The notes beneath the pieces were generated by a model that saw only the letters and a program-made list of their open reading frames with translations, was not told where the DNA came from and ran no database searches. DNA of 64,000 nucleotides from Agapanthus africanus (Eukaryota > Streptophyta > Magnoliopsida > Asparagales > Amaryllidaceae), in the NCBI GenBank assembly GCA_030015575.1, contig CM057346.1, positions 565,570,315-565,634,314 of the forward strand, given 5' to 3'. Positions within the stretch are counted from its first letter, which is position 1, and every line of letters begins with the position of its first letter. The translations under genes and the position numbers were made by a program. This document shows, piece by piece, positions 43,806-55,927 of this stretch.

Positions 43806-45956
43806 TGTTGGAGATAGTGCCCTCATAGTCAATTATTGGATCGCAGGTACGTGATTGCAATGATTGCGGAGGACCTATCCCGGAAGGACAGTCTTACTCG
43901 AGATGATAGTATGCTATCTGGTTTGCCTTTATCAGTCGTGTACATGTTCAGGTGACTGATTGCATGTTACACTTTGATAGAGCCCTTAGGATCTTGCTTT
44001 ACTACCAACAGTATGAGGGCGATCATATACGTGAGAGTTGGGTAGTTTATATGCATATCCTTAATTGTGGTCCCTAGTCGTGGGAGTTTCGAGACAGGGC
44101 ATCGATACTCCGGAGTAGACTAGTGTATACAGTCGAGATCCCGACGAGGGGCGGTGGCCGGTCTCACAAGCCACTGGTGTCAGTTGGATCACCTAAGATG
44201 TATACAGGTGCTCATTGGGTTATGAGTACACCGGACAGGACTCGCCGGGAATCTGCTAGTTAGTACTATACCTATCGTCAGATAGCAGTTCCCTGGTGAC
44301 ATGTGTACAGGTTAGTTCATCGACCTGAGGTCGTCATTTGTCTCGTGTGAGTTCCCACTGTGCTTTGATTTCTACCCTACCACGGCTCAAAGGAGTCGTG
44401 CAAACAGGTAGCTTTTGGGTACAGTCCCGAGCCATATGGAGGCACGTGAGCGGATCGGCAGGGGATTCGTCTCTCCCGGTATTGGGGGCGAGATCGTGCT
44501 GTGTCTAGGAGAGCCATTACACAAAGCCCTCGGCCGAGGCAGGAGATTTGCTGGTAGGTATTCCAGTAGTATCTCAGGACGTTCTGGGCTACACTCCGAC
44601 ACGACTTATACTGCTAATGGGGGTCTGACGTTACTAGCCCCCTAGGCGGATATGCGATACTCATTGACGAACGGACCGGACTGTATATACATTGTCACTG
44701 TTAGGCTCAGTAGGGTTTTCGGAGGAGTTCGCTCATCGGTCTCCCTTGAGTTCGCTCCTCGGCCACCCTTGAGGTCAGTCCATGGGCAGCCGTTACGCAT
44801 AGCTAGTACCGCTGACGGTTTGTGGTTAAACCCACTGCCAGGGTGCTGACGAGTCATTAGAGTCCCCCACAGACAGTTTCCCAAGTTCGGGCGAAACGTT
44901 GTAGAGGCCGTATGGTTTTATGGCAGGGTTCGGAAAATGCACGTGCGTTTACGCACGTGTCGATTTTCGGACAGATGATACTGGTCGGCTTTGGTTTAAG
45001 CCGGATCCGAGTATTATATTGAGTAGGTATAATATCTTTGTCTCAGTTGCATTTGTATTCGGTCGTAATACAAATGCGGGTATATTTATACAGTTTCGGG
45101 GTTGTCCTGAAATTCGTTTCAGGATCACTTTTGGAAGTTGCCAGTTTCCAGTTTTCTATCAGCCGTCTTTTAACATTCGGTTAAAGACGGATTTGTCTTT
45201 TCTTGAGATGAGTGTGGATTCTTCTAGAAGGTTCTAGATGAGGTGACTAGGATTAAATGGTGTTAAGTTTTCATTGGTTGCATTTAATGGTTCATTAATG
45301 CTTGATGAGGTGTTATTAGTGATTCATGCTTTGTAATTAATGGTTTTGGATTGCTTAAGATATTTTTGAAGTGAGAAGCATTCTCTTGTGGTCACCCCCC
45401 TCTCCTACGGTCACCTCCCTCTTGCTATATATGGCTTGCCCTCTCTCTCTCCTCATTCACACTCTCACTTGATGTTTCATTTCGGTTAGAAAAGATTATG
45501 ATAGCATTCGGGGTGTATGGAATTTTACAGTTCATTTCATTCCATCACCCGATTTCCACGGCAACTTCATTAACCGATCGTCCACGGATTTGGACGAAGT
45601 GAGACAAAGTCATCTACTCATTCTCTACATCAATCTTGGTCGTCTCTTTTAGCAAACTTGACGATCGAGTTGCCTCGAGTCAGAGGCGGGAGCCCGTTTA
45701 AAGAACCGATCATGTGGTGCCACTTCGACGAGGACATCGGAGATCGACGAGATCGGAGCAGCCGCAACGGAGCGTGGGATGATGGTTGAAGAACGAAGGA
45801 CTCAGATCGTTCGGTATAACATTCCTACACTCTTTACAGTTTGTTAGTTTAGCAATAATGGCAGATCCGGGTTAAAGTATACGATAGCGCCAGTTTAAAA
45901 GTTTTTGTTCCGCATTTGGCGTCTGTAGACTGCCGGGGCGCTAGCGTAGACTTACA
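43806..45956 (+). repeat. 5' LTR of copia E2 (2151 bp)
   Basis: TGTTGGAGATAG at 43806 to CTTACA at 45956. A TATA-like TATATAT is at 45426-45432, followed by a CT-rich stretch, the likely transcription start region. Small frames (44387-45237) recur in the other LTR and have no known product. Confidence 0.94.
45426..45432 (+). promoter_or_regulatory. TATA box in the E2 5' LTR
   Basis: TATATAT in CTTGCTATATATGGCTTG, followed by CCCTCTCTCTCTCC. Confidence 0.5.
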
Positions 45957-45957
45957 G

Positions 45958-45969
45958 TGGTATCAGAGC
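45958..45969 (+). other. Primer-binding site of E2
   Basis: TGGTATCAGAGC, one base after the LTR end, identical to that of E1. Confidence 0.93.
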
Positions 45970-48250
45970 CTAACCATTTTGCTATACTAACTTGTGCTAA
46001 CGCGTTTAAAACATCGATCTGACCGGAAAACTAAAAACTGCAAAATCCATGCCCGACAGTTTCTGTTAATTTTAAACGGTCTCAAAATTTATTTCTGGAT
46101 GTCTTAAAAATCTGTGCAGGGAATTATAAGAGCCACGACAAAATTTGGGCTCGTGATCCCTCCAAGCTGCCGCGGAAGGGCGGCCAAACCCATGGTTTGG
46201 CTGCGCAACCGCGGCCACGTGGGGAGCACGTGCTCCCAAATTTTGTCAGGATGTTCAGTATTGGATTTTGGGGTTTTTGGTATATAAAGTTTTGGCCCAG
46301 ATTTTGTTACTGTTCACCAGTAAGCAGTGGGGCCCACTTTTTGATATTTGGTATTTGGTCGATCGAAATTTAAACACGTTAGTTTACAGTGCTTACATTA
46401 TATCTCCGACCGGGAATGTCATTTGATCGGTAAACCGCGTCTGATTTCTATAGTTCTTTTAGACGGGTTTGTGAACGTGACATTCGCGTTGATGTTCTGT
46501 GTTGTGCTGTATTGTTGCGGATTTGTCGTGGTGGATAGCAGTGTGCAATGGTAGTACAGTTTGAGTTTATTTGTACATTTGATATTGCGGGGCGAGCGTC
46601 CAACTTGTGGACAGCCGTCACTGCCTGTTGTATAATATTCTTTTGGGGCACGACCAGGTTGCGGTCGATGTACCTATTGTACTATTTTTCATTACTGTAC
46701 TAGGTTTTACCCCAAGACGGAGTGCACGGATAGCCGGGTTCTGAGAAGCAACGGGTCCGCATCTCATGGCTTTGAGAGGCAGAGGGATCCCACTCTAGAA
46801 TTGGCAGACTATTCGCCGCACTCGTAGGGGGTACAGGTTGACCCAAGGAGGGGTGCCCAAGCTTACCGGATTCCGTGGAGTGCTGGGTGGTCCATTCACT
46901 ATGCTGTAGGGGGCTGCCTCGCTTCAGGTCTTGGCGGGTAACTTGCCGCACCCGTAGGGGTCTAGGTTTCATTGCACAGGCTATCCACACGACAGGGGAA
47001 CGTCGAGTTTCAGCAGCGGCTCTGTGAAACTCGGGGATCCCAGATATCTGTATTGTTCTGTGATGCTTATTACTTTTCTGTAATGTTGCATATTATCATG
47101 CCTGGAGCGATTATGTATATTGGTTTATATACTATTAGATGTTGTATATGTTTTACACCCGCGCTAGTCCAGTCCCCGCTCTGTCGTTAGTTAAGTAACC
47201 TAACGGGTGATGACGGGACCCAGTGACGAATGCGGATGGCATATACGTACATTTTATTTTCGTTCTTTTCTGGTGTGATTGATTGATGGGACTGCATTGA
47301 TTTTGATCAATGCAAAGTTAAACAAACCTGTTTGAGTTGTTGGAACAAATTTAAAAAGTGTTGTTGCAAAGACGTTTCCTTTTGTTATGCATAGCGGTAT
47401 TCAGTGGAATATCCTGCACCTCATTCGACGGGGCAAGGGCTGATATCCCTTCACCGGGACTGACCCCTTGGACAGAAGTTTGCGTCAGAGTAATAACTTC
47501 ACTATAGTCGATTACAAGTTGCTTTGCATAGCGGTATTCAGTGGAATATCCTGCACCTCATTCCATGAGGAAAGAGCCGAGATCCCTTTACCGGGAGTGA
47601 CCTCTTTAGCATAAGGTTTTCGCCACTATATTTTAAAAAGCTATCAGTTTCCTTCAGCGATATCAAGTTCACTACGCTAAAGGTTTTTCGCCAAAAACCA
47701 GCCGTAGCCCTCCGTCACTTCTTTTGGGTATTCAGTAGTATTCAAGCTATGGATTTTAGCCAAAGTTAAGGCATAGTGTTTGGTAGCTGCTGGGTATTCA
47801 ATTGTTGCATAGATAGATGAGTTAGTTTGGGACAGTCGTTCTGCCGATTGGCCAAAGTCAGGGGCATGTGCGGGTGGGTTCAAATTGACAAGATAGTGAT
47901 GGGTAGAACTTGGCATGTGACTTATGACACTTTGACCAAAGCCAAGGTTATAAGAGCATGGGGCAAAAAACTATATCAGGAGTTTCTAAAGAAACTGAAA
48001 CTTGCCGAGTATGCGCATACCTTCTGGAGTATGAGTAACGTGGATGCATTCCATCACGTTATCATGCGATGAGAGTTGGATCCTGATTCCCACTGATGAG
48101 TTGGTTTACTCTTCGGGTGATCCCGATTGATTCTTCTTTAGGTTTGGAGGAGAATTTGACAGGACAGTGGGAGGTTTCCAGATTAGATAAAATGATGACC
48201 ATTCTGATCTAGGATAGAGTGCACGCAGAGTGTTTCTTTTCTCTCTCTCT
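45970..48250 (+). other. Untranslated leader of copia E2
   Basis: No gene seen. Blocks align with the E1 leader in reverse (47170-47220, 47690-47760, 47830-47960), and it ends with the CT-rich segment TTTCTTTTCTCTCTC found just before E1 gag. A structured segment lies at 46137-46247. Confidence 0.8.
46137..46247 (+). ncRNA. Predicted leader stem-loop of E2
   Basis: Perfect 13-bp outer arms pair 46137-46149 with 46235-46247. Inside are GCCAAAC/GTTTGGC arms and the 16-base palindrome GGGAGCACGTGCTCCC at 46222-46237. It begins 168 nt after the primer site, the same offset as the E1 stem-loop. Confidence 0.55.
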
Positions 48251-51190
48251 CTTTGGCAGCGACCTTTGACCGACCTTAGACTATGACTCAGTTACCAGGT
48301 TGACCGAACCATCTTAAAATACTGGCTTTTGGATTGTCTGAGTTGCACAAGTCATTGCCACTCCTTCTTTTACCCTTTGAATTTCTCAGAACACCCGTAT
48401 TACTACGGATATCCACTTCCATTGGATAGATCCATCGTATGGTTATATACGAACTCGAAGGGACTTCTTCGGGGATGGATCCAGGTTCAGGAGAAATAGA
48501 ATTGGTTTATTCAGTTGTCTTTTATTATCACCTTCTCTCAGGTTGCGAGAGCTCCTTGGTTTAGGAGAGTACACCTATTACGCCTATTGGATAGTCTTAT
48601 TCCAAACCATAGGCTGGTGCCGAAAGGTAGGGAATGAAGAAAACCAATTAGCCTAAGTAGGGTGTGCAGAAGGTAATATGTAAAGACAAAATAAAGGGAT
48701 TAGAAAGAGGGCAAAGTAAATTGCGACTGATATCATTCACGACCAAAACCGCGTACTTCATCGCCGCTCCTATTTCACCTTTAAAAGAATAAGGTATTAT
48801 TCAGTTGTCTTTTATCATCACCTTCTCTCGAGATGCGAGTACTCCTTGGTTTAGGAGGGTACACCTATTATGCTTACTGGATAGTCTTCTTCCAAACCAT
48901 AGGCTGGTGCCGAACGGTAGGGAAGGAAGAAAACCATTTAGCCTAACGATGGTGTACAGAAGGTAACGACTAAAGACAAATAAAGGGATTTGGAGAGATG
49001 GCAATAAAATATACGGTTGAAGTCATGAATTGGATTATGGAAGAGGCATTGCTATGAATACCAGGATACCCCTACGAAACATTTTCATGTTTCAGTGCAT
49101 TGTTAAAAGAAAAACTGTTTTCCCGATTAGACACTTACTCCAAGGGTATGTATTTACCAGGTTTCATTCTCATATCTGTATGGTTTTACAGATGATGAGT
49201 GGGAGTAAGATATTGGGAATTAGGTGATCATCCTCATTATATCGGAATTCGTTGCAATTGGTGATATTTGAGGAAATCGCCAGGGTACAGTTTTCTACCT
49301 ACGACGCACAAGTTTTGAGTTGTTTAACTCAGCGGACTTATACAGAGTATTGTATGTTGTCCAAGTGTCCATCAGGACAAAGGGGTAGGTCCTCGTACTA
49401 TGTTCTGTTTACTTATAACTTCTCTAGTATTTAGACAAGTGTTTCGTTGAAATACAAGGTCTAAGTTTTGAGAAGTTATGGGTATAAGAATAAAGTAGAG
49501 AACCAGGTATCACAAGTATCGGGATTCTTCAAAGAGATCGAAGATGTAGATTCTTGTGAATGGTATTCAGATGATAGTGATGGTTTTGAGAAACGTATTT
49601 CTCTTACAGGTTACTCATAATTGGATGGATTCCTAAGTTGAGTAATGCTGATTAGCCTCTTTCCATTAAGTTGATATGCACTGGAGACAGATGCATGGAT
49701 TTGAATATGGTTCCAAATTAAATTAGTGCCAAAGTTTCTATATTGGATATAGAATAGTTCGTACCTTAAGAGAAATTAAGGTACGGGGAGTTGTCCAGTT
49801 TATGATTAAAACCAGACACTGGATAACTCAGGGCACGTTTCTGTAATGGCTGTTTGTGGGTTGACCCTGGCTATGACGAGGGTTGATATTCTACCATTTA
49901 GAAGATCAATAGTGACATTGTTCTTGACTCGCCACAGTTTTAGTAAAAATGGATCTTTTTCAGAAAACAGTAGTGGGAGTATGGTAGAACTGGAAGTGAT
50001 TCCAGAACCGCGAACGATTACGGAAAAATTTAATAGGACCTATACATTCAATCAGGTTTGACATTCTAATAGCCACTCCGCAGGTATGGTAGGTAACCTC
50101 AGACACCCGAGAGGTACTTCGGTAGCCTCAAGGACGGTGACAGGGAGGTTCTTATCTACCCAGACTTGACACTACTGTTGTTCCAGGATATGAGACCCGG
50201 TAGGAGGGTTGTCGTAGTCAGTGGGAGCAACGGAAGCATGGTGGGCAAGTAGCTTATGTCTATTTATAGACTTGAGCAGTTATAGCGGAGATAGATCATC
50301 TAATTTTGATGTGACAGTCATGGGTTTGACTTCAATCAGAATAGGGGATGGATCAGTTAAGAAGATAGTAGGGTGTGATGTCATGGTATCTGGATGACAT
50401 ACACAGAGTGGGAAGTAAAATTCCTATACTACGATCGGTTGTACTGTGGTCGTCACACAGTTGTTTCTCCAGACAGGATATGGATATAATATTTGACATT
50501 CTGGTCTCTAGATCTATGGTTTTAGATCTGGATTTGGGTAGTTTCCCAATGTGGGTACTTTGACAATATTCTAATGGTTTTTGGAATAGTTGACTCCTAG
50601 CATGGTAGTGTACCTGCAGGTGATGGAGTCACCCTCTCTAAAGGTGTCGTATAGACTAAAGGGGAGAGGGATGTGCATGATTGGCAGATCACTTGCTTAG
50701 GCAATTGAGTCAATCATGTGATGTCAAGTACCACACCAAATGTTGGTTTTGCACTAGATGCAATAAGTTTGTATTAATCCAATCCTGGAGAAACATAAGG
50801 AAGCAGTTTTAGAACATTGGTACATGTTCTGCGGATTTGATAACGGCAGCCTCTTTCGGGAGACGGTTATCATTCCAGGCTTCAAAGGTGACATGGATGA
50901 CAGAGTGTTTGTCAGAGTTTTAGTTTTCCCTCTGACGAGGGACAGTATTATGGACAGGTGGTTCCAGAGGATACTGTGGGTGGCATGGTGCCGGATACTG
51001 ATTAGGTTCAGTGATCCATACAGTCTAAGAAGTTTGGATATGGAGTTCATTTATGAACTAAGGTCCCATCAGATATCCAGACATATTCTAAGACAGGTAC
51101 TACTCAATTCGGGAGATGGCCTTCTCCGCGAACTTGAGATTAAGAGAGATACAGAAAGAAACTTCTAGGCGGATCCACTCACCGAGGCTA
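48250..51190 (+). pseudogene. Decayed gag-pol of copia E2
   Basis: Fragments in several frames correspond to E1. The gag start region begins right after 48250 (GCAGCGACC shared). The integrase tail is at 49930-50040 (SGSMVELEVIPEPRTITE against the E1 tail). An RT piece with a YLDD box lies at 50375-50563, followed by GSKIPILRSV. The region near 50775 aligns with the E1 SNPGE segment. An RNase H piece ends near 51140 with RSHQISRHILRQ, and ADPLTEA-like codons follow at 51170. Many stops and frameshifts separate them. The piece between 48500 and 49900 is hardly recognisable. No functional protein is possible. Confidence 0.8.
48511..49025 (+). repeat. Local direct duplication inside E2
   Basis: About 225 bp starting TCAGTTGTCTTTTAT at 48511 recurs at 48801 with scattered differences, including the block CCAAACCATAGGCTGGTGCC. 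Confidence 0.85.
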
Positions 51191-51306
51191 TTTCTCGAAC
51201 ACAATAGTTTTACAAACGGGCTTTGTGAAACTGATTAGTAGAGGAGTTGGATGTTCGGTTTCACACGGGCTGTGAGTAGTCGACATCGCAATATTAGCCT
51301 TGAGTG

Positions 51307-51318
51307 CAAGTGGGAGAT
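51307..51318 (+). other. Polypurine tract of E2
   Basis: CAAGTGGGAGAT abutting the 3' LTR, identical to E1. Confidence 0.92.
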
Positions 51319-53469
51319 TGTTGGAGATAGTGCCCTCATAGTCAATTATTGGATCGCAGGTACGTGATTGCAATGATTGCGGAGGACCTATCCCGGAAGG
51401 ACAGTCTTACTCGAGATGATAGTATGCTATCTGGTTTGCCTTTATCAGTCGTGTACATGTTCAGGTGACTGATTGCATGTTACACTTTGATAGAGCCCTT
51501 AGGATCTTGCTTTACTACCAACAGTATGAGGGCGATCATATACGTGAGAGTTGGGTAGTTTATATGCATATCCTTAATTGTGGTCCCTAGTCGTGGGAGT
51601 TTCGAGACAGGGCATCGATACTCCGGAGTAGACTAGTGTATACAGTCGAGACCCCGACGAGGGGCGGTGGCCGGTCTCACAAGCCACTGGTGTCAGTTGG
51701 ATCACCTAAGATGTATACAGGTGCTCATTGGGTTATGAGTACACCGGACAGGACTCGCCGGGAATCTGCTAGTTAGTACTATACCTATCGTCAGATAGCA
51801 GTTCCCTGGTGACATGTGTACAGGTTAGTTCATCGACCTGAGGTCGTCATTTGTCTCGTGTGAGTTCCCACTGTGCTTTGATTTCTACCCTACCACGGCT
51901 CAAAGGAGTCGTGCAAACAGGTAGCTTTTGGGTACAGTCCCGAGCCATATGGAGGCACGTGAGCGGATCGGCAGGGGATTCGTCTCTCCCGGTATTGGGG
52001 GCGAGATCGTGCTGTGTCTAGGAGAGCCATTACACAAAGCCCTCGGCCGAGGCAGGAGATTTACTGGTAGGTATTCCAGTAGTATCTCAGGGCGTTCTGG
52101 GCTACACTCCGACACGACTTATACTGCTAATGGGGGTCTGACGTTACTAGCCCCCTAGGCGGATATGCGATACTCATTGACGAACGGACCGGACTGTATA
52201 TACATTGTCACTGTTAGGCTCAGTAGGGTTTTCGGAGGAGTTCGCTCATCGGTCTCCCTTGAGTTCGCTCCTCGGCCACCCTTGAGGTCAGTCCATGGGC
52301 AGCCGTTACGCATAGCTAGTGCCGCTGACGGTTTGTGGTTAAACCCACTGCCAGGGTGCTGACGAGTCATTAGAGTCCCCCACAGACAGTTTCCCAAGTT
52401 CGGGCGAAACGTTGTAGAGGCCGTATGGTTTTATGGCAGGGTTCGGAAAATGCACGTGCGTTTACGCACGTGTCGATTTTCGGACAGATGATACTGGTCG
52501 GCTTTGGTTTAAGCCGGATCCGAGTATTATATTGAGTAGGTATAATATCTTTGTCTCAGTTGCATTTGTATTCGGTCGTAATACAAATGCGGGTATATTT
52601 ATACAGTTTCGGGGTTGTCCTGAAATTCGTTTCAGGATCACTTTTGGAAGTTGCCAGTTTCCAGTTTTCTATCAGCCGTCTTTTAATATTCGGTTAAAGA
52701 CGGATTTGTCTTTTCTTGAGATGAGTGTGGATTCTTCTAGAAGGTTCTAGATGAGGTGACTAGGATTAAATGGTGTTAAGTTTTCATTGGTTGCATTTAA
52801 TGGTTCATTAATGCTTGATGAGGTGTTATTAGTGATTCATGCTTTGTAATTAATGGTTTTGGATTGCTTAAGATATTTTTGAAGTGAGAAGCATTCTCTT
52901 GTGGTCACCCCCCTCTCCTACGGTCACCTCCCTCTTGCTATATATGGCTTGCCCTCTCTCTCTCCTCATTCACACTCTCACTTGATGTTTCATTTCGGTT
53001 AGAAAAGATTATGATAGCATTCGGGGTGTATGGAATTTTACAGTTCATTTCATTCCATCACCCGATTTCCACGGAAACTTCATTAACCGATCGTCCACGG
53101 ATTTGGACGAAGTGAGACAAAGTCATCTACTCATTCTCCACATCAATCTTGGTCGTCTCTTTTAGCAAACTTGACGATCGAGTTGCCTCGAGTCAGAGGC
53201 GGGAGCCCGTTTAAAGAACCGATCATGTGGTGCTACTTCGACGAGGACATCGGAGATCGACGAGATCGGAGCAGCCGCAACGGAGCGTGGGATGATGGTT
53301 GAAGAACGAAGGACTCGGATCGTTCGGTATAACATTCCTACACTCTTTACAGTTTGTTAGTTTAGCAATAATGGCAGATCCGGGTTAAAGTATACGATAG
53401 CGCCAGTTTAAAAGTTTTTGTTCCGCATTTGGCGTCTGTAGACTGCCGGGGCGCTAGCGTAGACTTACA
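51319..53469 (+). repeat. 3' LTR of copia E2 (2151 bp)
   Basis: Near-identical to 43806-45956 and the same length. Ends CTTACA at 53469, followed by CGCGA. Confidence 0.94.
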
Positions 53470-53474
53470 CGCGA
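53470..53474. repeat. Target site duplication CGCGA, right copy (E2)
   Basis: Matches 43801-43805. After it the Tat LTR continues (CACGTGTCAGCGCAG). Confidence 0.92.
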
Positions 53475-53805
53475 CACGTGTCAGCGCAGATGCGCTAGCG
53501 CAGAAGGAGGGGCTTAAATGCCCAAGGCAACTTATCCATGCAAAGTTACGTGTACTTGATAATAACGAATTAAAATCATACGATGCACAAGCACAACAGA
53601 GAGCTAAAATGAAAGAACCCTTGACAGGCAATGAAGTATTTGATTAAAAAAGGAAAATGCTTGTTTATTCTTATTACATTTAAAAAAGATCACCGAATAC
53701 GGGATCAGAGAAACAAGGGTTCACAAAAAGGAAAAGAAAATTATTCAGCTCCCTCTCCGCCCTCTCCATCACGTCGAAGCGGCGATCTTCCCGAGGGGTA
53801 GCCAT

Positions 53806-54204
53806 TCAACGGTCGATGCCGCACTCCTGGGAAAAAGTGGCGATGATGACCCGACGAGCCCGTATCTGGCTCAGTAAGTAGAAGGAGAAGTCCCTCAGGG
53901 CTTTGGTGATCAAAAGCGCTTCGAAAAAGCTCTCGATCTTATCCTCGGCCACATCAAGCATTGCCGGGGACATTTCCGCCGGAAGAGGGGGAATGTCGGC
54001 GAACACCGAGGCGAAGATCATCCGAAGCCAAATAGAATTCGGAGGCAAAGGAGACCCCACATGAGTCGAAAGCTCGTACATGGCGGCATCACATTGTTCA
54101 TCCGAAAGAGAGGAGTCTACCAAGCGCGCAGCGAAGCGGGGAACAATGTCCCGAATCGGCACCTCCCATGGTTGTCGGCGGGAATGAGGGTGATTGCAAG
54201 CCAT
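53806..54204 (-). CDS. Antisense ORF of a second Tat element (aORF2)
   Basis: A minus-strand frame of 177 codons from the first Met at 54339. I choose the Met at 54204 (MACNHPHS, 132 residues, ATGGCT context), because a TATA box at 54254-54265 would place the transcript start between the two. There are no known domains. It aligns without gaps to aORF1 from LSDEQC to IIATF, with LDVAEDK and LITKA conserved. Both frames are free of stops despite roughly 70% amino-acid divergence, which argues that they are or were coding. Function unknown. Confidence 0.65.
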   Translation of the reverse strand: MACNHPHSRRQPWEVPIRDIVPRFAARLVDSSLSDEQCDAAMYELSTHVGSPLPPNSIWLRMIFASVFADIPPLPAEMSPAMLDVAEDKIESFFEALLITKALRDFSFYLLSQIRARRVIIATFSQECGIDR

Positions 54205-54253
54205 AATTGAAGAAGCTCTCTGAAAATGAGATACGAAAGGGCTCGGCCTTGAA

Positions 54254-54265
54254 TTATATATATAG
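54254..54265 (-). promoter_or_regulatory. Antisense TATA box upstream of aORF2
   Basis: Minus strand reads CTATATATATAA, about 50 bp before the chosen ATG at 54204. This is a good spacing for a promoter with a short leader. Activity is inference. Confidence 0.45.
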
Positions 54266-54862
54266 ATCCAGGCGCAGAAGATTTTGTGCGTAACGAAATC
54301 ATTTCCAAGGCCCGGGAAATTAGAATTTCGGGAATACAAGTTTGACTTGAAAATAGGAGATGAAAAGATATCTCAGGAGAAGCGACTCTTTCGATTCTCC
54401 CAAAATTTAAACTTTAATAAATGAAGCAACGCTTCAGATTCTTTGCGCTGTGCGCAACGCGCTACGCGTCAGGCGCAGATGTATCAGCGCTGCGCCCAAG
54501 AAGGCGCGCCCAATCAGAGCAGAGCTCTATTTGTCTGAAGCAACGCTTCAGTTGCGCTGCGCTCTGCGCGACACGTGTCAGCGCATATGCGCTAGCGCAG
54601 TTGCGCTGCGCTCTGCGCTGCGCGACACGTGTCAGCGCAGATGCGCTAGCGCAGTTGCTGTGCGCTGCGCGACACGTGTCACGCGCTGGGGCATCTGCGC
54701 CAAACTGAATTAAGATTTTAAGAAATTTTTTCTGTTCTTGTTAAAACAAGAAGATTTTCTTCTGCAAAGCAGAAGCCCTTGGATCAAAGATCCAACGGTG
54801 GGAAAATTCCCCAAATCACTCAGAAGAGATTTATGTAACAAATTTAACTAATTTATGAGCCC

Positions 54863-54870
54863 TATAAAAA
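54863..54870 (+). promoter_or_regulatory. TATA box of the E3 3' LTR
   Basis: TATAAAAA in the same context as 26604. Confidence 0.6.
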
Positions 54871-55042
54871 GGACCCCAGACCTCATTTCAAAGGCATCAA
54901 GATCCTTCTAAAAAAAAAGAGAAAGAGGAAAGCTCTGGAAAAACTCCTCAAGAACGACAGAAGGTAAAAAAACTTGAGGGAGAAGAGAAAGTTCTCTTAA
55001 GGGTAGATTATTGATCTAAGAACAAGATCGATAATCTTAAAT

Positions 55043-55083
<41 letters not shown>

Positions 55084-55927
55084 ATAATAAGAAATAATAG
55101 TGCTTTGCACTCGTTTATGAACCTCTGGTTCTTAAAACAAACAAAGAAAAATGTATTTTTCTTTGGTCTAAATGAAGATCAAGAAATTAAATAGTGCTTT
55201 GCACTCCTGATTCTTGAATCTAAAAGATTCTTAGTGCTCTAGACTTCCAAACTGCGCTGTTGCGCTCTTGAGAGAGCGCCACGTGTCAGCTACAGAATAA
55301 CTTGCGCTACGCGCTCTTGAGATAGAGCTCTGCTCTCTGGAATTGGCGCAACTCAACAGAGCGCGCCACGTGTCAGCAGCGCAACAGCGCAGCGCACTAG
55401 CGCAGCGCACTGCGCTGTTGCGCTTGCGCTCACCAGAGCATGACACGTGTCATAACCATATGAGCTTGCGCTCATTACTTAGCGCAAAGCGCCAGACAGA
55501 TGCATTGTATTGTTTACAAAAGGGCCAAGCCCAATTAAAGAAGGTCTAACAGGCCTAATAAAATGCAATGCATTATTTTAAAAAGGGCAGAGCCCAAACC
55601 AAAACAGATGCTCTGCATCATAAATAAAGGGACAGAGCCCAGATCAAAGAAAAGGCCTAGCAGGCCAGAATAAAATGCAGTGCATTATTAAATATGGGCA
55701 AAGCCCTAGCATAGGCCTAATAAGCCAAAGATCAAGAAAAATCTTGAATATTCTTAATGGGACTTAACCCAATTCTGGCCGTAAGTCCCCAAATTAAATT
55801 GACTGGGCATAGCTCTCTCTTAAATCGATTTATATCCGGTCCGAGGGTACATCTCCGAACTCCTCTGACACATGTCGTTGTAATCATTCAACGTCGTCAG
55901 AGAGGTGACGGGTCCGAACAACCATAC

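Larger units (their letters stand above)
43806..53469 (+). mobile_element. Non-autonomous Ty1/copia element E2
   Basis: Two 2151-bp LTRs, 5-bp target duplication, initiator-Met primer site and a polypurine tract are all intact. By eye the LTRs differ at about nine positions (roughly 0.4%). The 5.36-kb interior has only decayed gag-pol, with no frame above about 115 codons. Leader, primer site and polypurine tract match E1, so both belong to one family. The element therefore probably moved using proteins from a relative. Confidence 0.93.
53505..54405 (+). other. Foreign Tat-internal segment inside the E3 3' LTR
   Basis: After 30 bp of resumed LTR the sequence changes at about 53504, where AAGGAGGGGC replaces the expected GC-rich repeat. 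The next 900 bp resemble the 3' internal end of a different Tat element, including an antisense ORF. LTR sequence returns at about 54406 (TTAAACTTTAATAAATGAAGC), a point already passed at 43570. This is a chimera. Confidence 0.6.
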
